A stretch of DNA of 64,000 nt from Owenia fusiformis (Eukaryota > Annelida > Polychaeta > Sabellida > Oweniidae): assembly GCA_903813345.2 (NCBI GenBank), contig CAIIXF020000006.1, positions 32,775,524-32,839,523 on the forward strand, written 5' to 3'. The position numbers were made by a program, and so were the translations under genes. This document shows, piece by piece, positions 25,819 through 39,074 of this stretch (its first letter is position 1; each line of letters starts with the position of its first letter). The notes beneath the pieces were generated by a model, which made no database searches, had not been told where the DNA came from, and saw only the letters and a program-made list of their open reading frames with translations.

Positions 25819-26872
25819 CGAGGGGTAATCAGAAAGTAATGGACCGTTGGCTCTAATTTCATCAATATTAACCCTTTCCATGTAATTTTTTCACATAATA
25901 CAACTTGTACATTGGATATAAGACTGGAAAAGTTTCATTGTTCTATGACATCACATTTCCATTTTATTGGTCGCTATAGTTACTAAGGTAGGGTCAGGGT
26001 GGATGTGGCATTTTATTGCGTTTTTTCAAAATATTGTCGACAATCACTATCCATTTAAGCTAGTCTGCATAATGTCAAATACCTATTCTTCAACACTATT
26101 TTATGTTCACATTACTCCTGGATCAATTCTACACCTTCAAAGTTATTTCTTTTTGAACTACATACTTCCTATGACGCTTAACCCAATATTCAAATAGAAC
26201 ATGGAACAGTCCAACTTTATCGACTTTGTAAAAGTCATGGGTAAACTGGTGGATGCCTTCTTCACTATTTTCAAAGTGAATTTCGCGTAATTAGTTTTCA
26301 ACTGTTGGAAAAAGATAAAACTCACATCCAGCCAGATCTGGGGAGTATGGTGCATGGCTCACACACCCACAACCAATTGTATCAATCATAGCTTGGGTTA
26401 GACTTGCTCTGTGTGGGGTGCATTGTTGTGAAAAAGACGGAACTTCCTGAGAAAGCGAAGGCCTCGCTTCCCCCAGATGGCATGCAGCATATGTTATTCT
26501 GGAACCTACTTTCAAGACAATAGAGTGTCAGGACACAAAATGACATCATATCTATGACATCTCAACGACATAAAAAGTACCGGTAAATCAGTTATATTTG
26601 TGAAGGAATTCAAACTTGAATTTTTTGACTCATACATTCATTGCCTAGAAATTAAAGAAAATTAAACAAAAAGCATTTAAAAGCATATCCACCTTGTCGT
26701 GACATCGGTTACCATGGCAACCAAGACAAGAGGGCAATGATGCCATATATCAATGAAACTCACACACCTTTTAACTGAATATATACGGCTATATTGTGTC
26801 AAAAAATCATTAAAAAGACTGAACATTTGCAAAGTTAGAGCCAACGATCCATTACTTTCTGATCGGCCCTCG
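25819..26872 (-). mobile_element. Decayed mariner transposon with TIRs and TA duplication
   Basis: The ends CGAGGGGTAATCAGAAAGTA (left) and its near complement on the right (rc CGAGGGCCGATCAGAAAGTA) agree at about 36 of 39 bases and are flanked by TA. The - strand keeps pieces of mariner transposase in broken frames: QQCTPHRASLTQA (the D-N-A-R-P-H region) and HAPYSPDLAGCEFYLF (the third catalytic Asp block, normally HPPYSPDLAPSDYHLF), then the FENSEE-type C-terminal part. No frame is complete, so the element is dead. It sits in the intron before the S3-S4 exon. Confidence 0.92.
26291..26515 (-). pseudogene. Mariner transposase remnant
   Basis: A 74-codon open piece carries two transposase landmarks: the third catalytic Asp in YSPDLAG and the upstream PHRA motif. 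The DNA-binding N-terminal region is not readable. The reading continues past the stop into LREIHFENSEEGI, so at least one stop has broken the original frame. Confidence 0.85.
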
Positions 26873-26960
26873 TATGTCCGAAAGAACTTGCTACAGTAAG
26901 TAGACCTTTGGGATTAACCCTCCTATAATCGTTATAACTTGTACAAATTTTCAATTTTAG

Positions 26961-27099
26961 ATATTTGATGCTATAATAATTATAGCCTCGTTCACCATAG
27001 ACTTGGTACTGATGTACGGGGCCGGGGGAACGAAAGGAGAGGATGCATCTGCACTTCTTATAGTTTTCCTGCTTTGGAGGGTCCTGCGTGTCATAAATG
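26961..27099 (+). CDS. HVCN1: Hv1 proton channel, visible exon 5 (S3 and S4)
   Basis: The exon lies between an acceptor ending AATTTTAG and the donor GTAAGC, phase 0 in and phase 1 out. S3 is IFDAIIIIASFTIDLVLMY (residues 305-323); Asp307 and Asp318 match D174 and D185 of human Hv1. The S3-S4 linker YGAGGTKGEDASA has no histidine, so the human zinc ligand H193 is absent. S4 reads LLIVFLLWRVLRVING. Aligned with human LLILLRLWRVARIING, Trp343, Arg344, Arg347 and Asn350 match W207, R208, R211 and N214. Leu341 (CTG at 27069-27071) occupies the position of R205, so S4 keeps only two of the three arginines. The frame is open throughout and both splice sites are canonical. Confidence 0.95.
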
Positions 27100-28936
27100 G
27101 TAAGCAATAATTTAACTGTCCCCGTTTAATGCTTCATGATTCAAATTGAATTCAAGTTTACATTTCACGATTCTGTTTTGTTGCTTTAGCTCAGACAGTA
27201 CTTAGCCCTAATTTCCGTTTTTGGAAATAGATATACAGAAAGAAGTCAAAATGGTTTGGACTTGAGGTGGGTTTGCTTTTAGTTGCAAGGTATTTATTGC
27301 TCATATATATTCGGAATATTCCTTACGGGGCATGCGATGATGGGTTCAATCGTAATTTTAAAAACAAAATCTCCTTGAAAGTCACCAACAAAATATATGA
27401 AAAGCAAACACAAATTCATGAACTAAGCATCGGTCAGCTTTATAATGGCAAAGCACACACGTAATCTCTTTCTAAATTTCATATTTATGTTGATTTAAAA
27501 AAGCAATAATTATTATCTTAGATAGTGCCTCTAGCAGAATAAAATGGTATAAAAGACCATTTGTAATTTACTATTAACATATCAGAAAGGAAACCTAATA
27601 TCAAAATATTTTGTTGAAAATACAAATACAGACATACTATGTCCCGATCTCATGTACATTTACAGAATTACTAACACGTAATATTACATCTATTTTCGGA
27701 AGACTCTTGAACAACGGTTTTAGCATAATATATAACATGTTAGATATCAAAACATAGGTAATTGAAATGAAAATTATATGGTGTATTAATATTTAATTTT
27801 TATTTTTTAGATAAAGGACGCTTAAAAGACTCTATTGAGTTTTAAAGTGTACATTTTTACCATGTAAAACGTTGCATTTGATAATTTTGAAATATGGTAA
27901 TTTGGTCATAACTTTTTTATTCCTTAACCAATTTAGTTCAAATTTGGTATGGAACAACAATTGCTGATGGGCGTTAATGACGTCACGTGATCTTGTGACG
28001 TCATCCATGCATATCCGCCTTCTTGGATGCCCAAGAAATAGTAAAAATGTGTAAAACTCGAAAAACAAATGTTGGTTAAGGACCTTAGGCCCTTATTATC
28101 TTATTCAAAAATCAAACCTATGAAAAAGATGTCATTAAAACTTATTCTATATATGTTTAATTAGAACTTAACGTTAAAAATATATGTTTTGTATTTATTT
28201 TGTTTACATAGCAAACATTTTGCAACTTGTGTCTGTTTTGTACCAAGAAAAAAATTGATAGAAATATGGCGGGTTTCAAAGACTCTCGTCATTTCAATAC
28301 ACGAAATTATGTTTTTCTAGTGACATTCAACTAGATTTTTTTAGAATGTCATAAAAGCATTGCCCCTATACTACATATACTACATAATTTTAAGTTCAGT
28401 TTCAGTGCTTTGCATGTATTTGGACCAGGTAATATGACTTGGTCAAATTCAGTATTCTTTTGTCCTAAAATATTTTTACGTTGTAAAAATTGATTAGGCA
28501 GTCAAGCCAAGTAAGTAAGTCAACGTTCGAAAATAAAAATCTCAAAAATCGTACATCTTTGATTTCCAAAATAATTTGCGAGGTGGTTATTTAGATGATA
28601 ATACACATTTTAACGCACTAATTTTGAGTACATCTCGAATCGATTCTCAACAAAGCGTTCTCGAAATAAGTATTCGAAATGTTTGAGTTCGGGATGATAA
28701 AAGTACGTTAAGATATACCGCTCCTTAACAAACTCCTTCAGGAACAAGATATAGAATCAAATGCATATTCTTCCTATTTATTCCCTGACACATGCCAATG
28801 AATGTTGCATAAGTAAATATCTCCGTTTTAAAATATTTTGAAAACGTTGTTCTCTACAGGTGCCATTTTTTATAATTGAAAAACAAAATTGAACAATTTG
28901 CATTTCTAAATTGATAAGTTTCTTGGAATACAACTT

Positions 28937-29806
28937 TTTTTTTTTTTTTATAATTTTTTTATTTCAAAGAATAAGCATGTTAAAGCAATTGCAAAAAACA
29001 ATTACAGTACAGTTACATGGTAAACCTACATTTAACAATTTTACAATACAGTACAGTGGTTAAATATTTCGTCTTAAGAGACGTTATACCATTGGCATTT
29101 TTTTATTTAAAGGAAAAAATCATCAGTTTCATTTGTTTAATTTTGTTTCCATGATTTTCCACTTATCGCCTCTGCCAACCCGTTTGTCCATAATAAAATA
29201 TTCCTTCACATTACTTATAAAACCTTTAAGTGTTGGTTTTAGCATAGAATATTTGCACAAATAAACATACCTTTTAAAAATACATAGCATATTATTTAAG
29301 ATGATTGTCTTCTCATTTATACTCTCAGGTCCTATCAATACATTTTGTTTAGTGCATAGCAATGTGAGCTCTAAAGGAAGCCATTGTTTAATGTCATTTA
29401 ATACGGCACTTGCAATAGTACATTCATACAGAAGATGGCAAATCGTTTCAGGATTTGCTTTACAAAAAGTGCAAATGTTTGACTCTACGAGTCCACACAT
29501 TTTTAGGTATGTATTAGTTGCTAAAAATCTGTGAAGGACTTTATAAGTGAAGGATGATAATTTAGGTTCATAGTTACTCAGTTTGTTAAGTTTATTTATC
29601 TTCTTCCAATCATTTTGATTAAGTGACAAATTCAGATCTTTATTCCATCCTTCTATATATTTTGAATTCTTTTCTAAATTCTGAACAAATTCCCAGTATA
29701 TTATTTTACTAATCTTTGACTGAGTAAGGAACTTTTGTACGTGTGCTTTATTTCTTTCATAATCAGTGATATTCTGATTATTCTCCATGACGTCTCTTAG
29801 CCAAGA
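28937..29806 (-). mobile_element. 5'-truncated LINE with 14-bp target-site duplication
   Basis: The copy lies on the - strand, with its poly(A) tail seen as a T run at 28937-28949. TTGGAATACAACTT occurs at both sides (28923-28936 and 29807-29820), a perfect 14-bp duplication. The insertion is about 870 bp and keeps only the 3' part of an ORF2. It lies in the 11.8-kb intron before the coiled-coil exon of the proton channel. Confidence 0.93.
29129..29788 (-). pseudogene. LINE reverse-transcriptase C-terminal fragment
   Basis: The 219-codon frame is the region after the RT catalytic core. It includes SFTYKVLHRFLATNTYL and a zinc-knuckle-like C-x2-C...H-x4-C (CTFCKANPETICHLLYEC), the zf-RVT motif common in L1/Tx1-like elements. 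The catalytic FADD box is missing through 5' truncation, so it cannot encode a working enzyme. Confidence 0.85.
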
Positions 29807-30067
29807 TTGGAATACAACTTAACTGTAAACGATTTAAGTCATTAATAATATTTCCCTTAGTGAACCCATGCTGAATAGACAGTAACTGGGTCAATGTTTT
29901 GTGTTCAACCTTGTTTTCATGACTTTTAAACATGAGTCGACGATTATGTAGGAAATTTCATTTTCAAATGTAAGCGTGTCAACTCCTGTTTTTGCACAAT
30001 ATTTTGCCCTTTATAATGATAGATCGCCAAAATATGCATGTACCTCTCAATTAGGCGATTTGTTTTT

Positions 30068-31060
30068 CAATTTATAGATGTAAACTATAAACTCAAACAA
30101 AAATTCAAACCACCCGCTCTATTATTTTGATTACACAAGACGAAATTGCCACTCCTGGGGAGCACTTTGGTATCACTTTGAAGGAGGATTCTTGAAAAAT
30201 CGTTTGAATTTTCACAAAAGGTTTCACGTAATTTTATTGCTTTGTTTAAGCCTCGACTTATAGCATACTCAAATCCGATACCAAAATTATGAATCAAAAT
30301 GAAACATTAAATTCACCAGGTTAAATAATAAACCGTTTCGAGAATTGATGATTTGAGTTAATTGTGGATATTTATATAAATGTAAGTTGGCATGTGATTC
30401 GACAGTTAATGTACACACATGATGTATGCATCAACGTGTGACTTAAATATCAATTCGTGACTATCACATTTGGCTTCCAAAAATTAAGTTGGAAATTACA
30501 GTGGTAGGAGATTAACGAAAACGTCAATCACATCCAAATATCCGTACGACGTCAAGTATTAACAAAACACATTTCGTGCATCTCGAACATGGCAAGGTTC
30601 TGTTATCCAGCAATGTGCACTTCGAAAGAAAAAATTCACAAATATCAACAAATTGCATTGAGTAGGATATTACATTCGAAATCACAACTTTCAAATTATT
30701 TTTTATAACCGAGAATTGTAAGAACTTGAAACATGTTGTGAGTTTTTCAAACGGCATATCCTCATTCACGTTCTTTGACAAGGATGAATCCATTTGAAAA
30801 CATGGATTTTCTTGATTATTCTTCAAAACTACCCTTGAAATATAAGTATGTAGGATAGTACAGTGTAAATTGACACGCATTTGTTTGCTCGATATCCTGA
30901 ACAAATAAATGCAGTGCCGTCTTGCAATATTTGAAAACCGAAAGTTCATTCTGTATGTAAACAAGAAAAAATACATTTATGGTTGGTTCATAATGAAAAA
31001 TGACGAATAACATATATCTTTTGAAGTAGGGGTATACAGGGACACAGTTGAAAATCAGAA
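30068..31060. repeat. 1-kb dispersed repeat, copy 1
   Basis: A direct relative of 51235-52190. Shared words include TAAACTCAAACAAAAATTCA, GGAGCACTTTGG and CTTATATTTCAAGGGTAG (complement). The opposite strand holds a 150-codon ORF here and a 144-codon ORF in the other copy. They end in the same peptide (LLILDVVRIFGCD) but indels shift the frame between them. No known domain was recognised. Confidence 0.8.
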
Positions 31061-32784
31061 ATTTAGGTCATATCCCAAAGATTGCTTCACCAATATGTAA
31101 CAGAACATCAAAATTATCATTTACACGTTTGCTGATAGGTTTATTGAAAATAATTAACCAGAGGTTTACTTCAATTGTGGCACCATTCTTAGTAAATATT
31201 GATGAACATACGAATATTGAATGTTGACTAAGTTACTTGTCTTGACCGTAGGGTGTTTTTAATAGCAGTCTAAAATGATATCAGGAAAATAAATGATAAC
31301 AAATTTGGTATGTAGAGAATGCCCATAGCTCATATTTTATGATTCATCACGTTTAACATCTTAAGATCAAGCTAAGTATGAGATTTTCCTTTAAACGTGA
31401 GTGACAGAGAATTGTCCCATCTCGGTTATTTTCCTTTGAATTTTAGTAGGCTGAATCCAGGGAAGAAAAGAATGAATAAAAACTTTGAAAATATATTATA
31501 TTATATTATCATAAAAATGCTCATAAACTCAAGATTCCAATGATATATCACATGACTATCATCCCTTCTTAGATCTTTAGTTATTGTTTAATATGTGCGT
31601 GACATAATTTGTCCAATCAACGATTTTTTTACATAAATATTTATGAGGTATAATAAATAATATATAATATATATAATATATATAATAATAATATATGATA
31701 TGACGTATACGACGTCATATCAGTGCTACAGCAAATCGTGAAGAACAAAATGCTCTCAAGTTGTGGCATGATAGTATTTTGAACAAAATATTTTAAATGA
31801 TCGGTTTTCGAGAACCGTAGTGAATAAGACCATTCAAGGGGTTATATAGAAAGATTCTTCACATGTAGTTCAGGCAATTTTAATTATTCTGAGTAGCGGA
31901 TAGTCATTAATACTGATAGCGGAAAGTCATTTATCATTAACGTGTTCATATTTAATTTTGTTATTTTATTTCAATTTGATACCCTACTAACTCGTATAAT
32001 CTAGCGTTCTTGTTAATTTAATGACTAAAATGAATTTACGACCTGAAAGCCCGTGTCTAAATCTACAAAATAATGTTTACTTTATTTGGATTTAATAACA
32101 ATTGATGACACCTCAAAGCATCAACAGGTGGCCGTTTTAGCATTATTTCCACTGTTTGCAACGTAAATGTACATGAGATAGGGACATAGTATCAGAGTGA
32201 CCCAAAACGGATACAACCCATAAATGTGCTTGTCATTACTATGATGAGATCTATGCATCATTATTTCTCATATTAAGCTGTGTCAGTAACAAATCAGTCA
32301 GTTTGTATTCTGCCATTCAAATGGTTTATCTTTATAGCCTTCAAAAGAACTGTTCCTGTGTACTCTTGAATGCAACGCGCGAAGTTGTAAATTACACAGA
32401 CACACTCTTCTCTTGGGATAGCTCTGGTCTTTGTAGTGGTGTCTGTTTTAAGGTGACTGATTGTCTGGGGGTGGTTTTTATAAACAATGGTATTTCAGAT
32501 ACCCTCCGAGATAAAGATATAGGGCACTCTGAAGTCGGCTGATTGTGGCCCCCACTCCGGGTCACTTCTACATGTATTGATCAGTCGATCCTCAAACCGT
32601 TACCGCAGCCATTCCAACGATTGATTCAAACTGTGTGGGTTGGCCCCGTATTAATGGAACCAATGTTCCTCACAAGTGGCTTCCTCATTACCACAAAATT
32701 TGATCGATAGAAATGACGAGCACATTTATGGGTTGCATTCAGCTTACACATTATTCATTGTTGAATGAAAATCTGCCTTTATAC

Positions 32785-35700
32785 CTCATAGTAGATGGGT
32801 TAACTACATTTGGACTTCATTGTATGATGCAAATGTCCCCTTTGGCATGGAAGTACCTCAGGGCAATAGAAATGAATTTATCCAAAGACACAAGCTAGAT
32901 GGCGCTTTATATTGGAAATATACTCTTTTTTTAAAATGGCCGCCAAAAATTCATCAGAGACAATATCTTTGATTCTGTGCATGCTACAATTATAAGATTG
33001 GTGTCAAAAAATACAGCGATGTAGTCGTAGAATCTATTTTATTAGATCTTGAGTCTTGAAAATTAAGAACTTTCACTTTATATTCAAAATATACGCGTTT
33101 TTCAAAATGACTGCCAGAAATATAACAAAGAAGTTATCTTGCCTTACGAATACTTACAAATTAAGATATCTTACCTTACAAAATGTCCCCTTTGGCATGG
33201 ACATTCCTTAGGGCAATAGAAACAAATTTATCCAAAGGCACAAGCTAGATGGCGCTTCATATTGAAAATATACACATTTTTCAAAATGGCCGCCAAAAAT
33301 ACACCAGAGACAATAGTTTTGCTTCTGTGCATGCTACAATTATAAGAGTGGTGTCAAGAAATACATTAATGTAGTTGTAGAATCTATTTAATTAGGTTTC
33401 GAGTCTTGTAAATTCAGCACTTGCACTTTATATCCAAATATATGCATTTTTCAAAATGGCTGCCAGAAATATTACAAAAAAAGATATCTTCGCTTCTAAG
33501 CATGCTACAATGATAAGAGTGGTGTCTAAGTATACATTAATATTGAGTTGTAAAATCCATTTAAATAGGTCTTTCATAATAAGAATTTTCACCTTATAGG
33601 AAATTATGTGTTTTTAAAAATGGCCACCAGAAATAGAATAACAATGATGATATCTTCACATCAGTGCATGCTACACTGATACAATTGGTGTCAAAATTTT
33701 ATATTTATGGGGTAGGAGAATCAATTTTATTAAGTCTTGTGAGATTATAGTTTTCACTTTATATTGGAAATATATACAGCTGAAAATATAACAAAGATTG
33801 TACCTTTGCTAACAAAGATTGTATCTTTGCTAACAAAAATTATATCTTTGCTAAAAGTTTCTTTACTTCTGGGCATAATATTTCATAAAATTGGCATCAT
33901 CTTCATTTTTGGGAATGTAAAATCTATTTAATTACTATACTCAGATGCAAGTAGGTAGTTACCATTTTCCCCACCAGGTGGTTAATTCGGGTGAAATAAC
34001 ATTGCAGGGTATTACAAAATCCCCTTAAACTTGAATATTCTTAATTTTTAGTGGTTCACATTTCATATTAGTCTTTTGTATCTGATAGTTGTACAAATTA
34101 AAATATCTCCAGTTAAAGAAATTATTATCTGCACAACACAAGAAAATATATTTCACTTTTTGTGTTTTACAACATGGGGACTATGGGGAATCTCCCTGAC
34201 CTAAATGTCAAATTTTCGAAGAAAATTCAATTTTAAAGTTGATGGACTCATTTCAGAACCACATTTCTTGATGTATTTTTTCATGACGATTCCAAATTCA
34301 ACATCAATTAGACTGAATTTTGAATTTTTAATGACAAAAATAAAGATTGTTACTACTCGCATCTAGCAGATTGGATTATGAGCCTTAAAAATAATAGTTT
34401 TCGCCTTAACACAGCAAATGTGTATTTATCTTTCAATGTTCTTTTTACTCAAATTCACCAGAAAGACAAGTGTCTTTTTAATAACTTGCAATAAACATGC
34501 ATCTGCAATGGTAGTGCAATGGTAGTTGCAATGCAACATATATTAGAGAGAAATGTGATAGATAGAAACCACGCAGGACAGACATACATATGAACCTATA
34601 GTTAGAAAGGGCCAGAAACCTTCTGGCGAGAGAAAATCTTGAAGATCGGAATAGATTTCAAGGGTTGCATATTATGATAGTATTGCAGAACCCTCTTCAT
34701 CTCCGCTGACCAAATTATGACTGTTTACCGAGTCTTCCACTAATCCAACCAACAAACTATTAAACTTGTTGTTGATTGGCAACCATTTTGTAAAAGACAT
34801 GTATGTACACACACACAGCACTGAATATTGTTATATTGAGAAAAATATTCTTATTTTCTCATTTGAACATTTAAGAGATTAAGATTTTAAGATTTTAAAC
34901 AGCAATATGTCTTTCACAATGAGTACTTCCTGGCCATAAATAATGTGTTTATTATTAAAACAATGTGTTTTATTCCAAGTGAAGTCCCCATGATTGTAAA
35001 ATATGAATCCAACTTTCTGGAAAATTATGGATAAGGATCCCACCTTGGCACTTTTCTAAAATGATAGGCTTATTTTGTAAAAGGATGATCTTGTTCTTCT
35101 CAATTAAAACACTCAATTAAAAGTTGCCTCACTTTATATCAAGAATTACTTAAAAGGGGACGGTATTTAAAATTTAAAAAGTTGAAAATCACATCTCCCA
35201 TGCTATCCATTGTTTTCAGCATAGTTTCCGTCATCGCAAATTGATATTCAAAACTACACTTTCAAACTATTCTACTTTTGAAAAAGTTTAAGAGCCCTTG
35301 TTAGATATAATTTGTAATATTTTCCACAGCCATTGAAAAAAGGCATACATTTTCAATAAAAAAGTGAAAATGTTTGTTCACTAATAGACATACAGTACAA
35401 TATCAGAATTTCCGCTGATTTAAACATTTTGGTGACCATTTAGTCAATACTAACAATTATATTTACTAGACAATAAAAAAATTGAGATCTAACTTAATTT
35501 AATGTAACCATACCTTGACGACATAGCTAGTAAGTAATAGCTAATCAACTCCTTCTCTGGGACATTTTGAATTTTCTGAGGCATTAATCATAAAATTAAC
35601 ACCATCTTCAATTTAATTGATTACATATGGCCATACTTTGAAGGAATCTGACAATAATTGCAAAATCATACATACTGTAAGACAGACGATGAACTGACAG

Positions 35701-36725
35701 ACTGACGGACGGAGGGGTTCACTATATCCCCACTGAACTTTCTTCGTTGGGAAAATAAAGACTATAAACCTTATCAATTGAATTCTACCACCCATTAAAG
35801 CAGATATGAAATGGTATTTTTAACCTAAAGGAATCAATATAATTTTTTGATAGATGTATTTGGACATGTTTTCTCATCAGTAGTGTGAAAACTATTTCAC
35901 TCTAACGATCGTTATAGCTGCTTAATAAGCAATATTCGAATTGGTTGTGACGTTATTGGCCCCCACGTGATCTCTCACTGGTCCCCACGTGGCCCGTTTT
36001 GGTCCCATTAGATCATGACGCCATAATGCCAAAATGTTTTGTTATTTGTTTACACAACAATCCTATGGTTGCCGTGACGTTGTGATTACTATGGAAAAAA
36101 TAAACCAAAGCTATATTTTGTATATGACGTTACTAATCACGTGGGGGCCAATTTGATTGATCAGTTAGTTTTATTTCGTTATTTATGACCGTTAGCAGTT
36201 ATCTAACATTTATTTTATAATGGCTATCGCAAGAACTCTACGGTGGGCTTACAATGGAGAAAACTGCATTTTTGTAGCCGCAAGTTGAGAAAAGCTATTT
36301 CAGTTGTCCTTTAATGTATACTTGGACATCAATCTTACTATTGTAGCATGCATACAAGTGAAGATATCATCTTTGTTACATATCTGGCAGCCATTTTGAA
36401 AAAGGCATAATTTGTTGATATAAAGAGGAAGTTCCAATTTTTTAAGACTCAAACCCATAGTAAATTTATTCTTCACCCACAAAATGTATATTTAGGCACC
36501 AATCGTATCATTATAGTATGCATGGAAGAAAATATATTGTCTCCGTTGTATTTTTGGTGGCCATTTTGAAAAATTTGAATGTTTCCAATATAAAGCGCCA
36601 TCTGGCGTGTGTCTTTGGATAAATTTGATTCTATGGTCCTAAGGTACTCTCATGTCAAAGGAAACGTTTGCATCATAGATTGAAGTCCAGACCTAAAATG
36701 TAGTTGACCCATCTACTATCAGATG
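32785..36725. repeat. Long inverted repeat enclosing a degenerate tandem array
   Basis: The left end GTAGATGGGTTAACTACATT (32791 on) is mirrored at 36700-36720. The arms share ATGATGCAAA, AAATTTATCCAAAGACAC and AGATGGCGC. Left of centre (32840-33780) a unit of about 330 bp repeats roughly three times with CATGCTACAAT and AAAATGGC(C/T)GCCA. Limits are approximate and it overlaps the repeat at 34890-38835. Confidence 0.75.
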
Positions 36726-36984
36726 TGGGCTGCAATGTAAGTCGATAACATAATCCCGCAGATTTACTATTTTCTCCCTAAAAGCTAGCAACGCTAAATA
36801 ACAACCCAGCCTCCCAAATAAGTATAATATACCTTTACTATTGATTATATGACATAGTGTAGTGACATACCAAATTGTTTGGAATGTATTACCTTTAAAA
36901 TGATATGTAAGTCAATGAACCATATTCAATGTAAATATTTTTATCCTGATTTGAAGTTGGGTATTGGTTTTTTGGCCAACCCTG

Positions 36985-37260
36985 TATATATATTCTGTCA
37001 TATGACTTGCGGCGAACCATTCCCATTAATTTACAAGGGAATGTCGATTTTAAAAAAATCATCAGATTTATCATCAATTTTCGACCTATTGTAATTGAGG
37101 AAAAAATTTGGAGGCATTGTAAATGAAGTCAAGTTACATTTCCATTAATAATATAAGTATTATCTTCACAGGCTAAGTAAATAAAAATGAAAACATAAAG
37201 AGGCTTTAACGCGTAGTTCAATGAGGGAGCAAAGGTTGCCATACTTATGGAGGGGGGGTA
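36985..37260. mobile_element. Half copy of the CACTCCCCTCC palindromic family
   Basis: TCATCAATTTTCGACCTATT, AACGCGTAGTTCAATGAGGG and ATACTTATGGAGGGGGGGTA match the right halves of 22086-22945 and 49026-49885; the left arm is largely lost. Confidence 0.75.
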
Positions 37261-37274
37261 CTATTCATATTTAA

Positions 37275-37460
37275 AATAGAAGGTTAATCCGGTAGCCGAC
37301 AGGCGTTAGTTGCATTCGCAAATACAAGCTATGCTTACCTTGTATTCGCGAATGCAACTTTCGGCTGACGACTATTAAGTTTACCATACATAAGTAGGTT
37401 AGTCTTGTAGCCGAAAGCCGTTGTTTGCATTCGCGAATATAAGCTTACCAAGCGTAGTCA
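37275..37460. repeat. GCATTCGCGAAT hairpin repeats
   Basis: GTTGCATTCGCAAATACAAG is followed by its complement CTTGTATTCGCGAATGCAAC, and a second GTTTGCATTCGCGAATATAA follows at about 37423. A stem of about 20 bases could form. I see no gene association. Confidence 0.6.
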
Positions 37461-38927
37461 ATCAATAGTTGAATAGTAAACGATGAAGAAATCAATTTTT
37501 AAACTGCACCTGGCCTGTTACATGCAGTGCACTGAAGCTGAAGCTAATAACACCCACTCCCTTCTCAACACACCTCAAAGTCAATACAAAAGATATCAAT
37601 TTTTCCTAAAATTGGATCATGGTCCACTTACCTTTCATAAGAGTCAGTGTGTGGCTTAAGTTGGATAAACTATTCGTAATGGATGTGAAATCAAAATTGA
37701 ATGTAGGGGGTGAACGGAGGGGGAGTAATGTGTCTATAAGACATAATAAGAGATGTTACTTGACTTTATTTCCTATAACTCCAAAATCCCCCATCTTTCA
37801 CTTTTCAGAGATGTAACATAAGTTTCTAACTGAGTTATTAAGTTCATTTTTCAAAAACACACAGCTATTACTCGTATATCTAATTTGCTAGTAAATTGCT
37901 GAGTGTGTTAAGCATGTGTTGGAGGATACAAATCATATGGACATAATAAAACGTATCTATTTCAAAAGTCTGAATTATCAAACAACCCCCTTTTGAGAGC
38001 TGGTCGCAAACATACTTTATTAACAAGTTTGACATTGACGAAGCACTTGTGATCATACATTATTTGTTATGCTGTCCGAGTAAATATAAGCAAATTTTGA
38101 TTTTGTTTTAAGAAAAGTCATCATTAAGCTATTTTTAAGAAAATATAAGCAATATTTTCGGTGCATACATTATGTTCATGATAACACGTTATATTGGCAA
38201 CAAAATGGAACACATTACTGTAAATGTTGTTGATAACAACAAACGTGTCGCAGGGTTCAGTGTAAAAAGGAATTTGAATATATCAGTTATCGTAAAAGAC
38301 CATGTGCAGTATTGCAAGTGATTTTATCAAAATATTGAACCTATTTACTCAAAAGATGATCTCCTTTTTCTGATTTTTATTGCATGAAAAGATTATTTAA
38401 CAAGGGGTCTAAAACATCTTCAAAAACAGAATGGAATTGAAAGTCTAGTTTTGAAGATATCAATTTTTGATGACCGAAATTATGCTGAAAACAATGGATA
38501 GCACAAGTTTTCCCTATGGGAAAATAACGTGGGATATGTGTTCTTTAACTTTAACGCATTTCAATATCCATCACCTTTTCAGAAATTGTTAATATAATGT
38601 AGAGGAGACTTCCGATCTGTTTAAATTGAGAAAAACAAGATCCTCGTTTTAGAAAATAAGCCTAACATTTTTTTAAAAGTGCCGAGGTGTGGCCCTAATC
38701 CATAATTTTTCAGAGATTTGGATTGATATTTTACTATCACGGGGACTTCACTTGAAAGAAAACATATTGTTTTAATAAAAAAAATACTGTATTTATGGCC
38801 AGAAAGTTCTCATGGTGAAAGATATGACTGTCTTAAATCACTTGCCATACTGCACATGGACATTTGCCCAAAACAGTTGACCCCGGATAGATTCACATTC
38901 CATATCATATTTCAATTTATATTTCAG

Positions 38928-39043
38928 GCTTAATGGTGACCATAAAGCAGCGTATAGAATTCCGTATAAAACTTCAGAAAAGGGCACGGAGACGAGCAGA
39001 GAGGAAACTGGAGTTGTATGACGCAGAGAGAGATCTAACAAAC
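38928..39043 (+). CDS. HVCN1: Hv1 proton channel, visible exon 6 (C-terminal coiled-coil start)
   Basis: The acceptor ends TATATTTCAG and the donor is GTAAGG. Two bases complete the Gly codon started in the previous exon, then 38 codons follow. The peptide starts LMVTIKQRIEFRIKLQKR and is strongly basic (RARRRAERK), then becomes acidic (LELYDAERDLTN). It aligns with the human segment after S4 (GIIISVKTRSERQLLRLKQ), the start of the coiled coil that makes Hv1 a dimer. The open frame continues past the donor, but the intron is supported by the donor match, by phase, and by the palindromic transposable element that begins 32 bases further on. Confidence 0.88.
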
Positions 39044-39074
39044 GTAAGGGAGTTGGCACAAAATCATCTATCTA

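Larger units (their letters stand above)
34890..38835. repeat. Second, interleaved long inverted repeat
   Basis: The block 34890-35300 (AAGTGAAGTCCCC, CCATGCTATCCATTGTTTTC) is mirrored at 38450-38835 (GGGGACTTCACTTGAAAG, GAAAACAATGGATAGCA). Its right arm ends about 90 bases before the coiled-coil exon. Its centre differs from that of the repeat at 32785-36725, so at least two insertions or rearrangements are involved. No coding region is seen between 31060 and 38927. Confidence 0.72.

Noticed and set aside
30524-30976. 150-codon ORF as a gene
   Set aside because: It is part of a dispersed repeat, its frame is not kept in the second copy and no domain is seen.
32303-32542. 79-codon ORF with several cysteines
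   Set aside because: No domain pattern, no matching splice phase with either gene and no recognisable family.
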